A DNA stretch of 64,000 nt. Source: Planococcus beigongshangi. GTDB taxonomy: Bacteria; Bacillota; Bacilli; Bacillales_A; Planococcaceae. Location of the stretch: the NCBI RefSeq assembly GCF_016820495.1, contig NZ_JADHDU010000005.1, positions 62,001 to 126,000 on the forward strand. The letters are read 5' to 3'. Positions 19,600 to 27,521 of the stretch are shown one piece after another. How positions within the stretch are numbered: the first letter of the stretch is position 1; every line of letters begins with the position of its first letter. A program made the position numbers and the translations under genes. The notes beneath the pieces were generated by a model. The model searched no databases, was not told the origin of the DNA, and saw nothing but the letters and a program-made list of their open reading frames with translations.

Positions 19600-19692
19600 G
19601 GGAGCCTTGGCTCCCGTCAATAAGCCCAGGATGAATCACTCCTCCTTAAGTGTATTCGCCTCTACTAGCCATAGAATGCCTGGGCTTATTGA
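19600..19692 (+). repeat. Intergenic structured element with long inverted repeat
   Basis: GGGAGCC/GGCTCCC at 19600-19615 forms a compact hairpin. It is followed by a perfect 14-bp inverted repeat, TCAATAAGCCCAGG (19617-19630) and its complement (19679-19692), enclosing 48 bases. The enclosed loop contains CTCCTCC, which could pair with a ribosome-binding site. No open frame explains it. Confidence 0.6.
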
Positions 19693-19725
19693 TGGGATTC
19701 AACCATCAGAAAGGAAGTGAAGAAT

Positions 19726-20034
19726 ATGAAAAGGTTGGTGGCTTCTCGGAAGCTGAAAAGAAAATGCGTTTATTGCCAATGTAATTTTAAAAAAGGAAAT
19801 GTCTATTACAAAAGACGTTTTGTGTTTAGTTCGTTTAGCAGTATCGAAGCTTTTGAACATCTAGTTTGTCCGAAATGCAAATATCAATCTGAACGCCATA
19901 TGCATCGGTTCAGTGAATTTTTAGGCAAATGCCATCATCCAATTGAAGAAGAAGTCTATTCGCTTATTCCAGGTGAATATTACGCCATGCAACCGGATCG
20001 TACCGAATGCAAAATATGCGGTCAACCATTATAG
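19726..20034 (+). CDS. Zinc-finger-like phage protein
   Basis: A 102-residue basic protein with CVYCQC, CPKC, CHHP and CKIC motifs, which fit two zinc-binding treble-clef-like modules. Start ATG 19726 is preceded by AAAGGAAG; an in-frame GTG lies nine bases earlier. Found in the early region; no named family. Confidence 0.65.
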   Translation: MKRLVASRKLKRKCVYCQCNFKKGNVYYKRRFVFSSFSSIEAFEHLVCPKCKYQSERHMHRFSEFLGKCHHPIEEEVYSLIPGEYYAMQPDRTECKICGQPL

Positions 20035-20049
20035 AAAGGAAGTGAACAC

Positions 20050-20289
20050 ATGCAAGCACAAGGACAAGCAGCTACGGACCTCGACACCTTCGACAAGTCC
20101 GAAAAAATGATGGAGATCCGGAGCTTTTTGCGGATTTCAGCAAACGAAGGAAATTCTTCAAGCGTCATCTCTTTTGAAAATCTCGGAAATTCGAGGGAAG
20201 CGATATTCATCATTACGTTGTTGCGGAATCATGGCTATACCGTGAATTATGGCAAAAAGGACGATGGCGTCATCATCGTTAAATGGTGA
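20050..20289 (+). CDS. Hypothetical early phage protein
   Basis: A 79-residue protein beginning MQAQGQAATDLDTFDK and ending GYTVNYGKKDDGVIIVKW. It is preceded by GAAAGGAAG. It has an alpha/beta look with no recognisable family. Confidence 0.6.
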   Translation: MQAQGQAATDLDTFDKSEKMMEIRSFLRISANEGNSSSVISFENLGNSREAIFIITLLRNHGYTVNYGKKDDGVIIVKW

Positions 20290-20304
20290 GAGGGGGTGGG
20301 ACAA

Positions 20305-20505
20305 GTGGAAGGAACATTCTGTGAAGACTGCGGCATTTTTCTTGCTGCTGAACCTTCGAAATATGAAGAACGCTGCTATGACTGCCATGAAGATGAATTG
20401 CACCGGGCGGCAGAAGAAGGGTATTGCCCTGACGGAATCCGGTTCGCGGACTGGACGATGATCCAGCACAAATACAAGGAACCGGAATTTGTTGAATGGC
20501 AATAA
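20305..20505 (+). CDS. Small zinc-finger phage protein
   Basis: A 66-residue protein with FCEDCGIFL and RCYDCHEDEL, two CxxC pairs that probably bind zinc. AGGGGGT at 20291-20297 favours GTG 20305 over the in-frame GTG 20296. Confidence 0.6.
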   Translation: MEGTFCEDCGIFLAAEPSKYEERCYDCHEDELHRAAEEGYCPDGIRFADWTMIQHKYKEPEFVEWQ

Positions 20506-20510
20506 AAAAA

Positions 20511-20530
20511 GCCACTGCAAAGGCAGTGAC
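20511..20530 (-). terminator. Minus-oriented terminator-like hairpin
   Basis: GCCACTGC/GCAGTGAC pairs with one G-U, and on the minus strand it is followed by seven Ts. It would stop transcription from the right, although all flanking genes are plus-strand. It may protect the early region from antisense transcription. Confidence 0.5.
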
Positions 20531-20607
20531 TCACCGTCCCATGTGGCGTGGGGCGACTAAATTAATAATCTTAAAGCTATCTTAGCATAAAAAATGGAGG
20601 GAACGCA

Positions 20608-21543
20608 ATGCGTGCAGAATCACTCGTATCGACTCATGAATTAAGCCGTGAAGATTGGCTGGAAGCCCGCAGAAAAGGAATTGGTGGCAGTGACGTATCT
20701 GCCATCGCTGGCTTGAATAAATGGAAATCACCAATCGGAGTTTACCTGGACAAAACAGGTCAGTCACCTGAAGAAGATAAAGCTGGTGAAGCTGCTTATT
20801 GGGGCAACGTCATGGAAGATATCGTGGCGCAGGAATTCACCATTAGAACCGGCATTAGGGTCCGGAAACGTAATGCGATTCTTCGGCACCCAGAGCACGA
20901 TTTCATGCTGGCGAACGTGGACCGGTTGATTGTCGGCAAGAAGGAAGGACTCGAATGCAAGACAGCTTCTGAATACCTGAAAGGGGATTGGGAGGACGAA
21001 GAAATTCCGGCATCGTATCTGCTGCAGTGTCAGCACTATATGGCTGTAACTGGTTATCAAGCTTGGCACATCGCTGTACTGATCGGCGGAAATAAATTCA
21101 TCCATAAACGCATTGAACGGGATGAAGAATTGATTCAGTACTTAATCGATATCGAAACTGACTTCTGGGTCAATCACGTTCAGGCAGAAGTACCCCCGGC
21201 CTTTGATGGCTCTGATGCTTCCACGGATTTATTGAAAGCTCTTTATCCGGAAGCTGAGCCTACCAGCGAAATTAAGCTCGGCAGTGATGTTGAGCAAATG
21301 CTGGATGCCATGGATCAGCTAGCTGCAGATATCAAAGAATTCGAAACCAAAAAGAAGGAATACGAAAACCAGATCAAGGCGCTGATGGCCGAGAATGAAA
21401 AGGGCTTCACGCTTAATCGAGTGGTTACCTGGAAGAACTACGAAACCAACCGGCTTGATTCCAAGCGCTTGAAAGCTGAACAGCCGGATCTTTACAAAAA
21501 ATACATTAACACGACAACCGCGCGCCGGTTCACCGTGAAATAG
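20608..21543 (+). CDS. YqaJ-family phage recombination exonuclease
   Basis: The 311-residue protein is a YqaJ viral recombinase (lambda-Exo/RecB nuclease fold), partner of RecT in single-strand annealing. Visible motifs: WLEARRKGIGGSDVSAIAGLNKWKSP, AAYWGNVMEDIVAQEF, HPEHDFMLANVDRLIVG and the catalytic LECKTASEYLKGDW..PASYLLQCQHYMAVTG. The C-terminal third is coiled-coil. RecT follows one gene later. Confidence 0.93.
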   Translation: MRAESLVSTHELSREDWLEARRKGIGGSDVSAIAGLNKWKSPIGVYLDKTGQSPEEDKAGEAAYWGNVMEDIVAQEFTIRTGIRVRKRNAILRHPEHDFMLANVDRLIVGKKEGLECKTASEYLKGDWEDEEIPASYLLQCQHYMAVTGYQAWHIAVLIGGNKFIHKRIERDEELIQYLIDIETDFWVNHVQAEVPPAFDGSDASTDLLKALYPEAEPTSEIKLGSDVEQMLDAMDQLAADIKEFETKKKEYENQIKALMAENEKGFTLNRVVTWKNYETNRLDSKRLKAEQPDLYKKYINTTTARRFTVK

Positions 21544-21554
21544 GAGGAAAACAT

Positions 21555-22024
21555 ATGCCGAACTGGGCTGAAGGTAATTTGAAAGTTAGAGGTACGCAAA
21601 AAGAAATCGTTACATTTCTAAAAGGTGCGTTCGGAGGAGTGTCGGCGTTTTTTTCCCAACAAGAAGAAGTCGAAGTTGAAGAGAATGATTATTCTATAAC
21701 CGTTAAATCGAAGCATGGGTTGCATGTCAATGGCACAAGAAGGGCGTTTGTTGATGGTGAGATTGAGTTCTATCTCGACTATGAAGATGATGAAATCGTT
21801 GTACTTGTGATTGATGATTTCAAGCAAGCATGGGGCATTGATCCAGAACCATTCATTCATCTTTCGAAAAAATTTAAAGTAGACAAAAAAAAATTTATGT
21901 ATTCGAGAAAGGCATGGAATTTAACCACGACGTCGAGATTCATAAAGGCGAGCTTGTCAAATCGGACGTCATTCAATTTGAAAATTACAAGTGGGATTGC
22001 ATCATGCCAAATCTCGGCGGCTAA
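21555..22024 (+). CDS. Api92/DUF1281-like phage protein, -1 frame change in A9 run
   Basis: The first frame starts MPNWAEGNLKVRGTQKEIVTFLKG, the hallmark of a common phage family (Api92/YubB-like). After the nine As at 21885-21893 this frame reads a serine/threonine-rich tail unlike the family. The -1 frame instead continues IYVFEKGMEFNHDVEIHKGE to a stop at 22022-22024, ending MPNLGG, and looks natural. Either the A-run has mutated (or is a sequencing indel), or ribosomes slip there. Without a shift the reading frame ends at 22055. Confidence 0.75.
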
Positions 22025-22068
22025 TTCCAATACAACAATATCCATTAAAAACTAGGAGGAATTCATTC

Positions 22069-22932
22069 ATGGCAACAAATGAAGCAGTCAAAAACCAATT
22101 GGCACAGAAAAACACGCAGGTGCAAAAGAAAGCGCCGGCACCGGAACAGACACTGAACGCGCTCTTGAAACGCATGGGCCCAGAAATTCAACGCGCCCTT
22201 CCGAAACACATGGACGCCGACCGGATTGCTCGGATCGCTCTGACGGCTGTTCGTACCACACCGAAATTACTGGAATGTGATCAAACCTCTTTCCTTGCAG
22301 CTATCATGCAGTCAGCACAACTAGGTGTTGAACCGAATACAGGTCTTGGTCAGGCTTACCTAATTCCTTACGGCAAGCAAGTTCAGTTCCAGTTGGGTTA
22401 CAAGGGCCTGATTGACTTAGCAGTCCGTAGTGGGCAGTACAAATCGATTTATGCCCATGAAGTATACGCCGAAGACGAATTCGAATTCACATACGGCTTA
22501 ACGAAAGACTTGGTCCATAAACCTGCTTCCATTCCGCAAGGCGAGCCAATCGGCTATTATGCTGTCTACCACTTGCAAAACGGTGGTTATGATTTCGTTT
22601 ACTGGACGAGAGAACGCATTGATCACCACGCTCACAAGTTCTCGCAAGCCGTTCAAAAAGGCTGGACGAGCCCATGGAAAACCAATTACGACGCAATGGC
22701 CAAGAAGACGGTCCTGAAAGAAGTACTGAAATACGCTCCTAAGTCGATTGAGCTGCAGAAGACAGTGGAGGCAGACTCTACTATCAAAAATGAAATCAGC
22801 CGTGATATGAGCGAGATTATCGATGTAACAGACTACACAGTCCTGGACGATCAAGTAGAAGTAGTGGAAGAAACAGCGGATGCTGCAAAGGATAAAAAAC
22901 CGAGTGTGCACGAACAAGGGTCGTTGGTCTAA
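22069..22932 (+). CDS. recT: RecT single-strand annealing protein
   Basis: The 287-residue RecT-family protein binds ssDNA and anneals ends made by the YqaJ nuclease. Family segments include DADRIARIALTAVRTTPKLLEC, SFLAAIMQSAQLGVEPNTGLGQAYLIPYG and QFQLGYKGLIDLAVRSG. ATG 22069 is preceded by AGGAGG; a longer frame upstream overlaps the previous gene and is not needed. The C-terminal 40 residues are acidic and variable. Confidence 0.95.
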   Translation: MATNEAVKNQLAQKNTQVQKKAPAPEQTLNALLKRMGPEIQRALPKHMDADRIARIALTAVRTTPKLLECDQTSFLAAIMQSAQLGVEPNTGLGQAYLIPYGKQVQFQLGYKGLIDLAVRSGQYKSIYAHEVYAEDEFEFTYGLTKDLVHKPASIPQGEPIGYYAVYHLQNGGYDFVYWTRERIDHHAHKFSQAVQKGWTSPWKTNYDAMAKKTVLKEVLKYAPKSIELQKTVEADSTIKNEISRDMSEIIDVTDYTVLDDQVEVVEETADAAKDKKPSVHEQGSLV

Positions 22933-23002
22933 GTGTTAAAAAAGGGGAGTGAGGGCTCCCCTTAAAAATTATAGAAATATAAAAAGATTTGAGGGATTGG
23001 CA

Positions 23003-23827
23003 ATGAGCGAAGTGAAGTGGATCAAGCTAAGCACACAAATGTTTGAGGATGAAAAAATACGGTTGATAGAAAGTATGCCGGAAGCGGACACGATTCTTAT
23101 TGTGTGGGTCAAATTACTTTCGCAAGCAGGCAGGTCAAACAATAATGGCTACATTTATTTATCTGAAGATATTCCATACACGGATGAAATGCTGGCAACC
23201 ATCTTTAACCGTCCGCTATCTACAGTCCGAATGGCTTTAGAGGTATTCCGCAACTTTGGAATGATTGATGTAGATTCAAATCATTTTATTAGCATATCGA
23301 ATTGGGAGAAACATCAGAACGTTGCCGGGCTCGATAAGATTCGTGAACAGAACCGTATCCGTAAGCAAAAAGAACGCGAAAAAAAGAAACTCCCTGCCCC
23401 GTCACGTGACCGTCACGTGACAGTCACGCCGAATCACGCAACAGAACTAGAACTAGATTTAGAACTAGAACTAGAAAAAGATGTTGTTGTAGATGATAGC
23501 GCTGGAAAAGCATTCCGATTCTACGAAAAAAACATGGGTCCACTGGTCCCACATATTTCAGAACGAATTTCTATCATGATTGATGAATCATCTGAGGAGT
23601 TGGTTCATGAGGCATTGAAACGTTCTGTGGAAGCAAATGCGCGGAACAAAATGAATTTTGCTGACACGATCCTGAAAGATTGGGGTGCCCAGCGAATCAA
23701 AACCTTAGCCGATGTCGCTGCTGCAGACAAAGAATTCGAAAGACGAAAGCGAGGGAACTCGAATGGAACCACTCCGAAAAATCATGGAGGACCTCACGAC
23801 GAAGAATATGACGGACTCTCAATCTAA
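23003..23827 (+). CDS. Phage replisome organiser (DnaD-like initiator)
   Basis: The 274-residue protein has an N-terminal phage replisome organiser domain (EVKWIKLSTQMFEDEKIRLIESMPEADTILIVWVKLL..GYIYLSEDIPYTDEMLATIFNR). A basic linker and a Glu-Leu repeat (TELELDLELELEKD) lead to a DnaD-type C-terminal domain (AFRFYEKNMGPLVPHISERI). ATG 23003 has GAGGGA upstream. Such proteins bind the phage origin, often inside their own gene, and recruit helicase. The DnaC-like gene starts within its 3' end. Confidence 0.88.
   Translation: MSEVKWIKLSTQMFEDEKIRLIESMPEADTILIVWVKLLSQAGRSNNNGYIYLSEDIPYTDEMLATIFNRPLSTVRMALEVFRNFGMIDVDSNHFISISNWEKHQNVAGLDKIREQNRIRKQKEREKKKLPAPSRDRHVTVTPNHATELELDLELELEKDVVVDDSAGKAFRFYEKNMGPLVPHISERISIMIDESSEELVHEALKRSVEANARNKMNFADTILKDWGAQRIKTLADVAAADKEFERRKRGNSNGTTPKNHGGPHDEEYDGLSI
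23401..23475. repeat. Iteron-like repeats, candidate phage origin
   Basis: Inside the replisome organiser gene, GTCACGTGAC occurs at 23401-23410 and 23412-23421, followed by a half copy GTCACG at 23423-23428, giving an 11-bp period. An AT-richer tandem run of AGAACT/AACTAG units follows to about 23475. Iterons beside a repetitive AT-rich stretch within the initiator gene fit a replication origin. Confidence 0.5.
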
Positions 23828-24590
23828 AGGCTTGGAATGTCCGCATTGCAAAGAAGTTGTGCCACCACTTGAAATCGAAGTCTTGGGAAAGAATCGTTGG
23901 GTGCAGCCAATCTGCAAATGTGAAGCCGATATCCAGAAAGCCGAACTTGAGACGATGAAAAATGCGCAGCGTGAACGCGAAGTTCGAGAGTTGTTCGCCA
24001 TTAGCGACTTGGGCAAACGGTTTGAGGAAGCCAATTTCGAAAATTTCGATTCTCGTCCCGGCGCTGAAAATGCGGAGAAGATTTCGCGGTACTATGCAAA
24101 TAACTTTGAAGAATTCGGACTTGAATCCATTTTACTCTGGGGCATCCCCGGCAATGGGAAATCACACTTAGCCGCAGCTATCCACAATCAACTTCACAGA
24201 GAAGGAAAAGTCGTGGTTTTTGTATCGATGCCGGACCTGTTAAAGAAAATTAAAAATACATTTGGCAAAGGCAATACGGAAAGTGAAGAAAAAATCTTGA
24301 AGGCTTTGAACATCTGCGACCTGTTAATCATCGATGATATCGGCGCAGAGAAGACGAGCGAATGGGTGCAGGAAATCATTTTTCTGATCATCGACAATCG
24401 CTACCGTCGCAATAAACCGGTAATGGCCACATCTAATTTGGAACCAAAGGAATTAGCTGGGCAGATTGGTAAGCGCTCTTATGACCGCATCGTAGAAATT
24501 TCGCAATCAATCGAGAATAAAGCGTCCAGTTACCGGCGAGAGGTAGCGAAGAACCGTTTATCCAAGTTTGATCACTTACTGAAAGATTAG
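23763..24590 (+). CDS. DnaC/IstB-like helicase loader ATPase
   Basis: This 275-residue AAA+ protein has an N-terminal zinc-ribbon-like CPHC..CKC, Walker A GIPGNGKSH, Walker B LLIIDDIG, sensor ATSN and the arginine-finger region RIVEISQSI. It loads the replicative helicase at the phage origin. I start at ATG 23763, preceded by GCGAGGGA, inside the replisome organiser gene (65-bp overlap). Confidence 0.92.
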   Translation: MEPLRKIMEDLTTKNMTDSQSKGLECPHCKEVVPPLEIEVLGKNRWVQPICKCEADIQKAELETMKNAQREREVRELFAISDLGKRFEEANFENFDSRPGAENAEKISRYYANNFEEFGLESILLWGIPGNGKSHLAAAIHNQLHREGKVVVFVSMPDLLKKIKNTFGKGNTESEEKILKALNICDLLIIDDIGAEKTSEWVQEIIFLIIDNRYRRNKPVMATSNLEPKELAGQIGKRSYDRIVEISQSIENKASSYRREVAKNRLSKFDHLLKD

Positions 24591-24601
24591 GAGGAAGGGC
24601 A

Positions 24602-24811
24602 ATGGAATACATCTTAAACAAAACACCGCAAGACTACCGCACATATATTTTGGACATGTTGGTCGTTACAGCCGGAAGCTGGCAGGCAGCAGGATGCAAG
24701 GACGAGGCACTGGAAGCGAAGTTCATTCATTTACTTGGCGAGATTCATCCGAAACGAGAAACGGCGCTACTGGCGTTGCAGATGCATATTGCCGGGGAGG
24801 TTGCGGCGTGA
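24602..24811 (+). CDS. Hypothetical phage protein
   Basis: A 69-residue, mostly helical protein (MEYILNKTPQDYRTYILDMLV) with AGGAGG upstream, overlapping the next gene by 4 bases (GTGA). No family recognised. Confidence 0.65.
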   Translation: MEYILNKTPQDYRTYILDMLVVTAGSWQAAGCKDEALEAKFIHLLGEIHPKRETALLALQMHIAGEVAA

Positions 24812-25179
24812 AACCCATGTCATTAATCGGCGGCATCGATGAATACCAGCTCAACAAAAGATTCAAGTCAGAGGAAAGTCCAGCTGGCCGGTTAGTTTAT
24901 TTCTTGGCTCACAATGGATATCCCTCCGAACTGGAGCACGCTATGAGCATCATTCCGGTAAATAAAGTTCTAACAGTCAAAGAAATATACGTCGGGCGTT
25001 CAAGCTCTACCGTTGAATTCAAAGAATACCCAGGCAAGCGATTCAATACGGTGATGTTTGCGGATATCAATTTTACCGAGAGACGGAAGATCCGACGCTT
25101 CCGTTTTAATTTAAAGTCTCATTGTCAATATTTTCTTTTAACTTGTTCAATGAAACCTGAACGAATGGAAAACAATTGA
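24808..25179 (+). CDS. Hypothetical phage protein, SH3-like core
   Basis: A 123-residue product from GTG 24808, with GGGGAGG exactly 7 bases upstream. The segment VNKVLTVKEIYVGRSSSTVEFKEYPGKRFNTVMF recurs in many Gram-positive phages and looks like a small beta-barrel. The C-terminal tail after FADINFTERRK is basic and unlike the usual ending. Confidence 0.65.
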   Translation: MKPMSLIGGIDEYQLNKRFKSEESPAGRLVYFLAHNGYPSELEHAMSIIPVNKVLTVKEIYVGRSSSTVEFKEYPGKRFNTVMFADINFTERRKIRRFRFNLKSHCQYFLLTCSMKPERMENN

Positions 25180-25192
25180 AGGAGGAAAAATA

Positions 25193-25387
25193 ATGCCAGT
25201 AAAAAATGAAACAGCTTTTTTGCAAAGTCTTTCGCATCTCGTTTCCCATCGTGCAGTGAAATACCACTGCGGATTCCGTACTGCTTTTGTTCAGTGGACA
25301 TCGGAGGAAGAAAAGCAGGGGGTATCTTACACAGAGCTCAGAGATTTTGTTGTATCGGCCCATAGAGGCAACGAGGTGGATTCCTGA
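25193..25387 (+). CDS. Hypothetical phage protein
   Basis: A 64-residue protein (MPVKNETAFLQSLSHLVSHRAVKYH) preceded by AAGGAGG. Its stop overlaps the start of the next small gene (TGATG). Function unknown. Confidence 0.6.
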   Translation: MPVKNETAFLQSLSHLVSHRAVKYHCGFRTAFVQWTSEEEKQGVSYTELRDFVVSAHRGNEVDS

Positions 25388-25473
25388 TGACGTACCTTTT
25401 AGCTGCATTTATCACTTTAGGAATTGTAGAAGGAGTATGGGTGTATCGGACATGGCGGATGTTTGGCAGTTGA
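25387..25473 (+). CDS. 28-residue membrane peptide
   Basis: MTYLLAAFITLGIVEGVWVY followed by RTWRMFGS: one membrane helix and a short basic end. Start-stop overlap with the preceding gene suggests coupling. No independent ribosome site was seen. Confidence 0.5.
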   Translation: MTYLLAAFITLGIVEGVWVYRTWRMFGS

Positions 25474-25500
25474 GGGGAACTTTTAAGGAGTGAAAATATA

Positions 25501-25656
25501 ATGGCTAAATTTAATTTCTCAGTAGCAATTGGATTAAACGGTTGCCATATCGAAGACACCATTGAGTTAGAGGACAATTTAACCGATGAAGAGGTACAGG
25601 AAATGTACTTAGATTGGCGTGACGAACAGCTTGACGGTGGTTGGGATAGAGAGTAA
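25501..25656 (+). CDS. Small acidic phage protein
   Basis: A 51-residue protein (MAKFNFSVAIGLNGCHIEDT) with a strongly acidic C-terminus (LDWRDEQLDGGWDRE). AAGGAG precedes the ATG. No family recognised. Confidence 0.62.
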   Translation: MAKFNFSVAIGLNGCHIEDTIELEDNLTDEEVQEMYLDWRDEQLDGGWDRE

Positions 25657-25697
25657 TACGCCCATACTTTAGAACCTTAAATTAAAGGAGAAGTAAA

Positions 25698-25922
25698 ATG
25701 GCTTATAAAAAACCTGTTTGCGATTGCGGCAATAACCTACAATTTATCGGCAATCCATTTGCAATTTTAAATGTAAAAACAGATGGAAGGTTAAGTGCAT
25801 ATAGACCGTTTATTCGCTCGGAACATATACCTTCAGACAGATTAAAATGTCGGGCGTGCGAGATATATTATAAGTGTCACTTTGATAATAAAGACAGGGT
25901 TTTTAGAGGTGTGAAACTATAA
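25698..25922 (+). CDS. Zinc-ribbon-like phage protein
   Basis: A 74-residue protein with CDCG near the N-terminus and CRAC in the second half, so a four-cysteine zinc ribbon is likely. AAAGGAG precedes the ATG. Confidence 0.62.
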   Translation: MAYKKPVCDCGNNLQFIGNPFAILNVKTDGRLSAYRPFIRSEHIPSDRLKCRACEIYYKCHFDNKDRVFRGVKL

Positions 25923-25951
25923 AAAATTTCGCACATAAAGGAGTGATGGCA

Positions 25952-26116
25952 ATGGAGTGCAAACGATGTAATCGGCAACTGAAGACTCAAAAGAGCATCG
26001 ATAACGGGTATGGTCCCACCTGTAAGAAAAAGCAGGAAGAAGCCGATGCCGAGTTTCTAAGGATCCAGATTACCATTGACGAAGAATTAGCTTATCAGGA
26101 AAAGGTGAAACGTTAA
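25952..26116 (+). CDS. DUF6011-like zinc-ribbon protein
   Basis: A 54-residue protein starting MECKRCNRQLKTQKSIDNGYGPTC. The CxRC..L..S...G.GP.C pattern is typical of DUF6011-type small ribbons. AAAGGAG precedes the ATG. The rusA start overlaps its stop (TAATG). Confidence 0.65.
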   Translation: MECKRCNRQLKTQKSIDNGYGPTCKKKQEEADAEFLRIQITIDEELAYQEKVKR

Positions 26117-26532
26117 TGCAACTGTTATTCGAAATTATGGGAGATCCAGTCGCCCAGGGAAGACCGAGAGCCGGAAAGTCTTTTTCCGGCAAAACGGTTC
26201 TCTATGATCCAGCAAAATCCAGAAACTTCAAGCACTATGTCCGACTGGTAGCAGCGCAGCACGCGCCGAAAGAATTGATTGAAGGGCCAATTCATTTAAA
26301 CGTTGACTTTTATCGGTCCATTCCGAAGAAATACCAGACCAAGCCAAAGCTCGAGCTTATTGAAAAAGGACTGTTGCTCCCAACCACAAAGCCGGATGTC
26401 GATAATTACATCAAGGGTGTAAAGGATGGACTTAATAAAGTGATCTGGCAAGATGATAGCCAGGTTGTCAGTATGAACATACGGAAATTCTATAGCATGA
26501 CGCCGAGGATCGTCGTGCATATCACATATTAA
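26116..26532 (+). CDS. rusA: RusA-type Holliday junction resolvase
   Basis: The 138-residue protein matches the RusA family: GDPVAQGRPRAGKSF at the N-terminus and the catalytic acidic cluster in TKPDVDNYIKGVKDGLNKVIWQDDSQV. It resolves branched recombination or replication intermediates before packaging. Coupled to the preceding gene. Confidence 0.93.
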   Translation: MQLLFEIMGDPVAQGRPRAGKSFSGKTVLYDPAKSRNFKHYVRLVAAQHAPKELIEGPIHLNVDFYRSIPKKYQTKPKLELIEKGLLLPTTKPDVDNYIKGVKDGLNKVIWQDDSQVVSMNIRKFYSMTPRIVVHITY

Positions 26533-26590
26533 CTTAGGGGTAGCATTCGCTATCCTTTTGGGCATTAAAGAGAGAGTGGGGGTCATTTTT

Positions 26591-26788
26591 TTGCGTATGA
26601 AAGAAGTGAAGATTTCGGAGACAGGTATGCTGGAATTGGATATAATGGAATTACCTAGAAGTTGTGTTCTCGTCATTTCAGATGGCAAGGCGAAAGTTGC
26701 TGAGCTGCCCGTACATGCGGAGACCAGCATCGTCACGTACAAAGGGAAAGTGAAACGGGTGAATTTTGATGAGGGGGAAGAGTTTTGA
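26591..26788 (+). CDS. xtrA: XtrA-like phage protein (PBSX XtrA family)
   Basis: The 65-residue product has MELPRSCVLVISDGKAKVAELPVHAETSIVTYKGKVKRVNFDEGEEF in sections typical of PBSX XtrA/YqaO, of unknown function. A GGGGG run at 26578-26582 is best spaced for TTG 26591; ATG 26597 is the alternative. In PBSX-type phages xtrA precedes the xpf late regulator, as here with one gene inserted. Confidence 0.72.
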   Translation: MRMKEVKISETGMLELDIMELPRSCVLVISDGKAKVAELPVHAETSIVTYKGKVKRVNFDEGEEF

Positions 26789-27429
26789 AATTGAAGCATG
26801 ACTTTTATTTTTGGTCATCATGGATTCTTTTAGGATGTTTGTTCCTTTTAATTTTCTATATGTATCAATATCAATATAACTTTAAAGAAATAATCGACTT
26901 GAAAACAATTTTGACCGTTTTAGGTACTATTTTCGGTGCATATTTCGGCGCTAAAACAGCGGGTCAATACGCAGTGAAGTCGGTTGAAAAACAAATTGAT
27001 CATCAAAAAAATTCTGAGATTATAAAAGAAAAAAGAATTTTAAAGAAAAAAATGCAAGAAATTATAACGCGATGCGCTGGTTTGAGCGCTTTTTTGAATG
27101 ATATGGAACTAATTTTCGAAGAAAATGAGGATTATTTTTTAAGCTCAAAAGACACGTCTATTCTTCTTGAAATTCAAGAACATTTAGAAATAGAAATTAG
27201 TTATTTAAAAAGTATCGAGCTTACTGAAGTTTATGAAAAACCATTTTTAAGAATTACTTTAGTAAAGTCTTTATTAGACTTTATACTTAGCTCCACCAAG
27301 TTAATGGCAAGGTTTGTTGCAGAAGACGCTACAGATATTTACTTTACAGAAAAAGAATCGTTTTTTGATTCTATATTAGGTTTTGAAGAGGGTCTAGAAA
27401 ATTTGAAAATGGAATTAAATAATATCTAA
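26785..27429 (+). CDS. AT-rich membrane protein, unknown function
   Basis: A 214-residue protein starting at TTG 26785 (overlapping xtrA by 4 bases) with GAGGGGG upstream. It has two membrane helices, WSSWILLGCLFLLIFYMYQY (about 10-30) and an ILTVLGTIFGAYFGAKTAG stretch (about 42-60). About 150 residues of charged, probably coiled-coil helical cytoplasmic domain follow. Its base composition is much richer in A/T than the surrounding phage genes, and it splits the usual xtrA-xpf pair, which suggests a recently acquired moron. Confidence 0.7.
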   Translation: MKLKHDFYFWSSWILLGCLFLLIFYMYQYQYNFKEIIDLKTILTVLGTIFGAYFGAKTAGQYAVKSVEKQIDHQKNSEIIKEKRILKKKMQEIITRCAGLSAFLNDMELIFEENEDYFLSSKDTSILLEIQEHLEIEISYLKSIELTEVYEKPFLRITLVKSLLDFILSSTKLMARFVAEDATDIYFTEKESFFDSILGFEEGLENLKMELNNI

Positions 27430-27448
27430 TAAGTCCGCACCAGCAAAC

Positions 27449-27495
27449 TGGAGGACATCATTACAGCTTAACCGCTGTTTTGGTGTCCTCTTTTT
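27449..27495 (+). terminator. Terminator after the AT-rich membrane gene
   Basis: GAGGACA pairs with TGTCCTC with an internal CAGC/GCTG helix, followed by TTTTTT. It isolates the preceding gene from the late regulator. Confidence 0.85.
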
Positions 27496-27521
27496 TATTT
27501 CATTTCGAGAGGAGCAACTCC

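Noticed and set aside
21897..22055. Zero-frame tail of the A9-split gene read as a real C-terminus
   Set aside because: Serine/threonine-rich, unlike the family, and overlaps the recT leader, while the -1 frame gives a natural ending.
23401..23475. CRISPR-like array
   Set aside because: Repeats are too short and contiguous, without spacers. No CRISPR array or cas gene was seen in the window.
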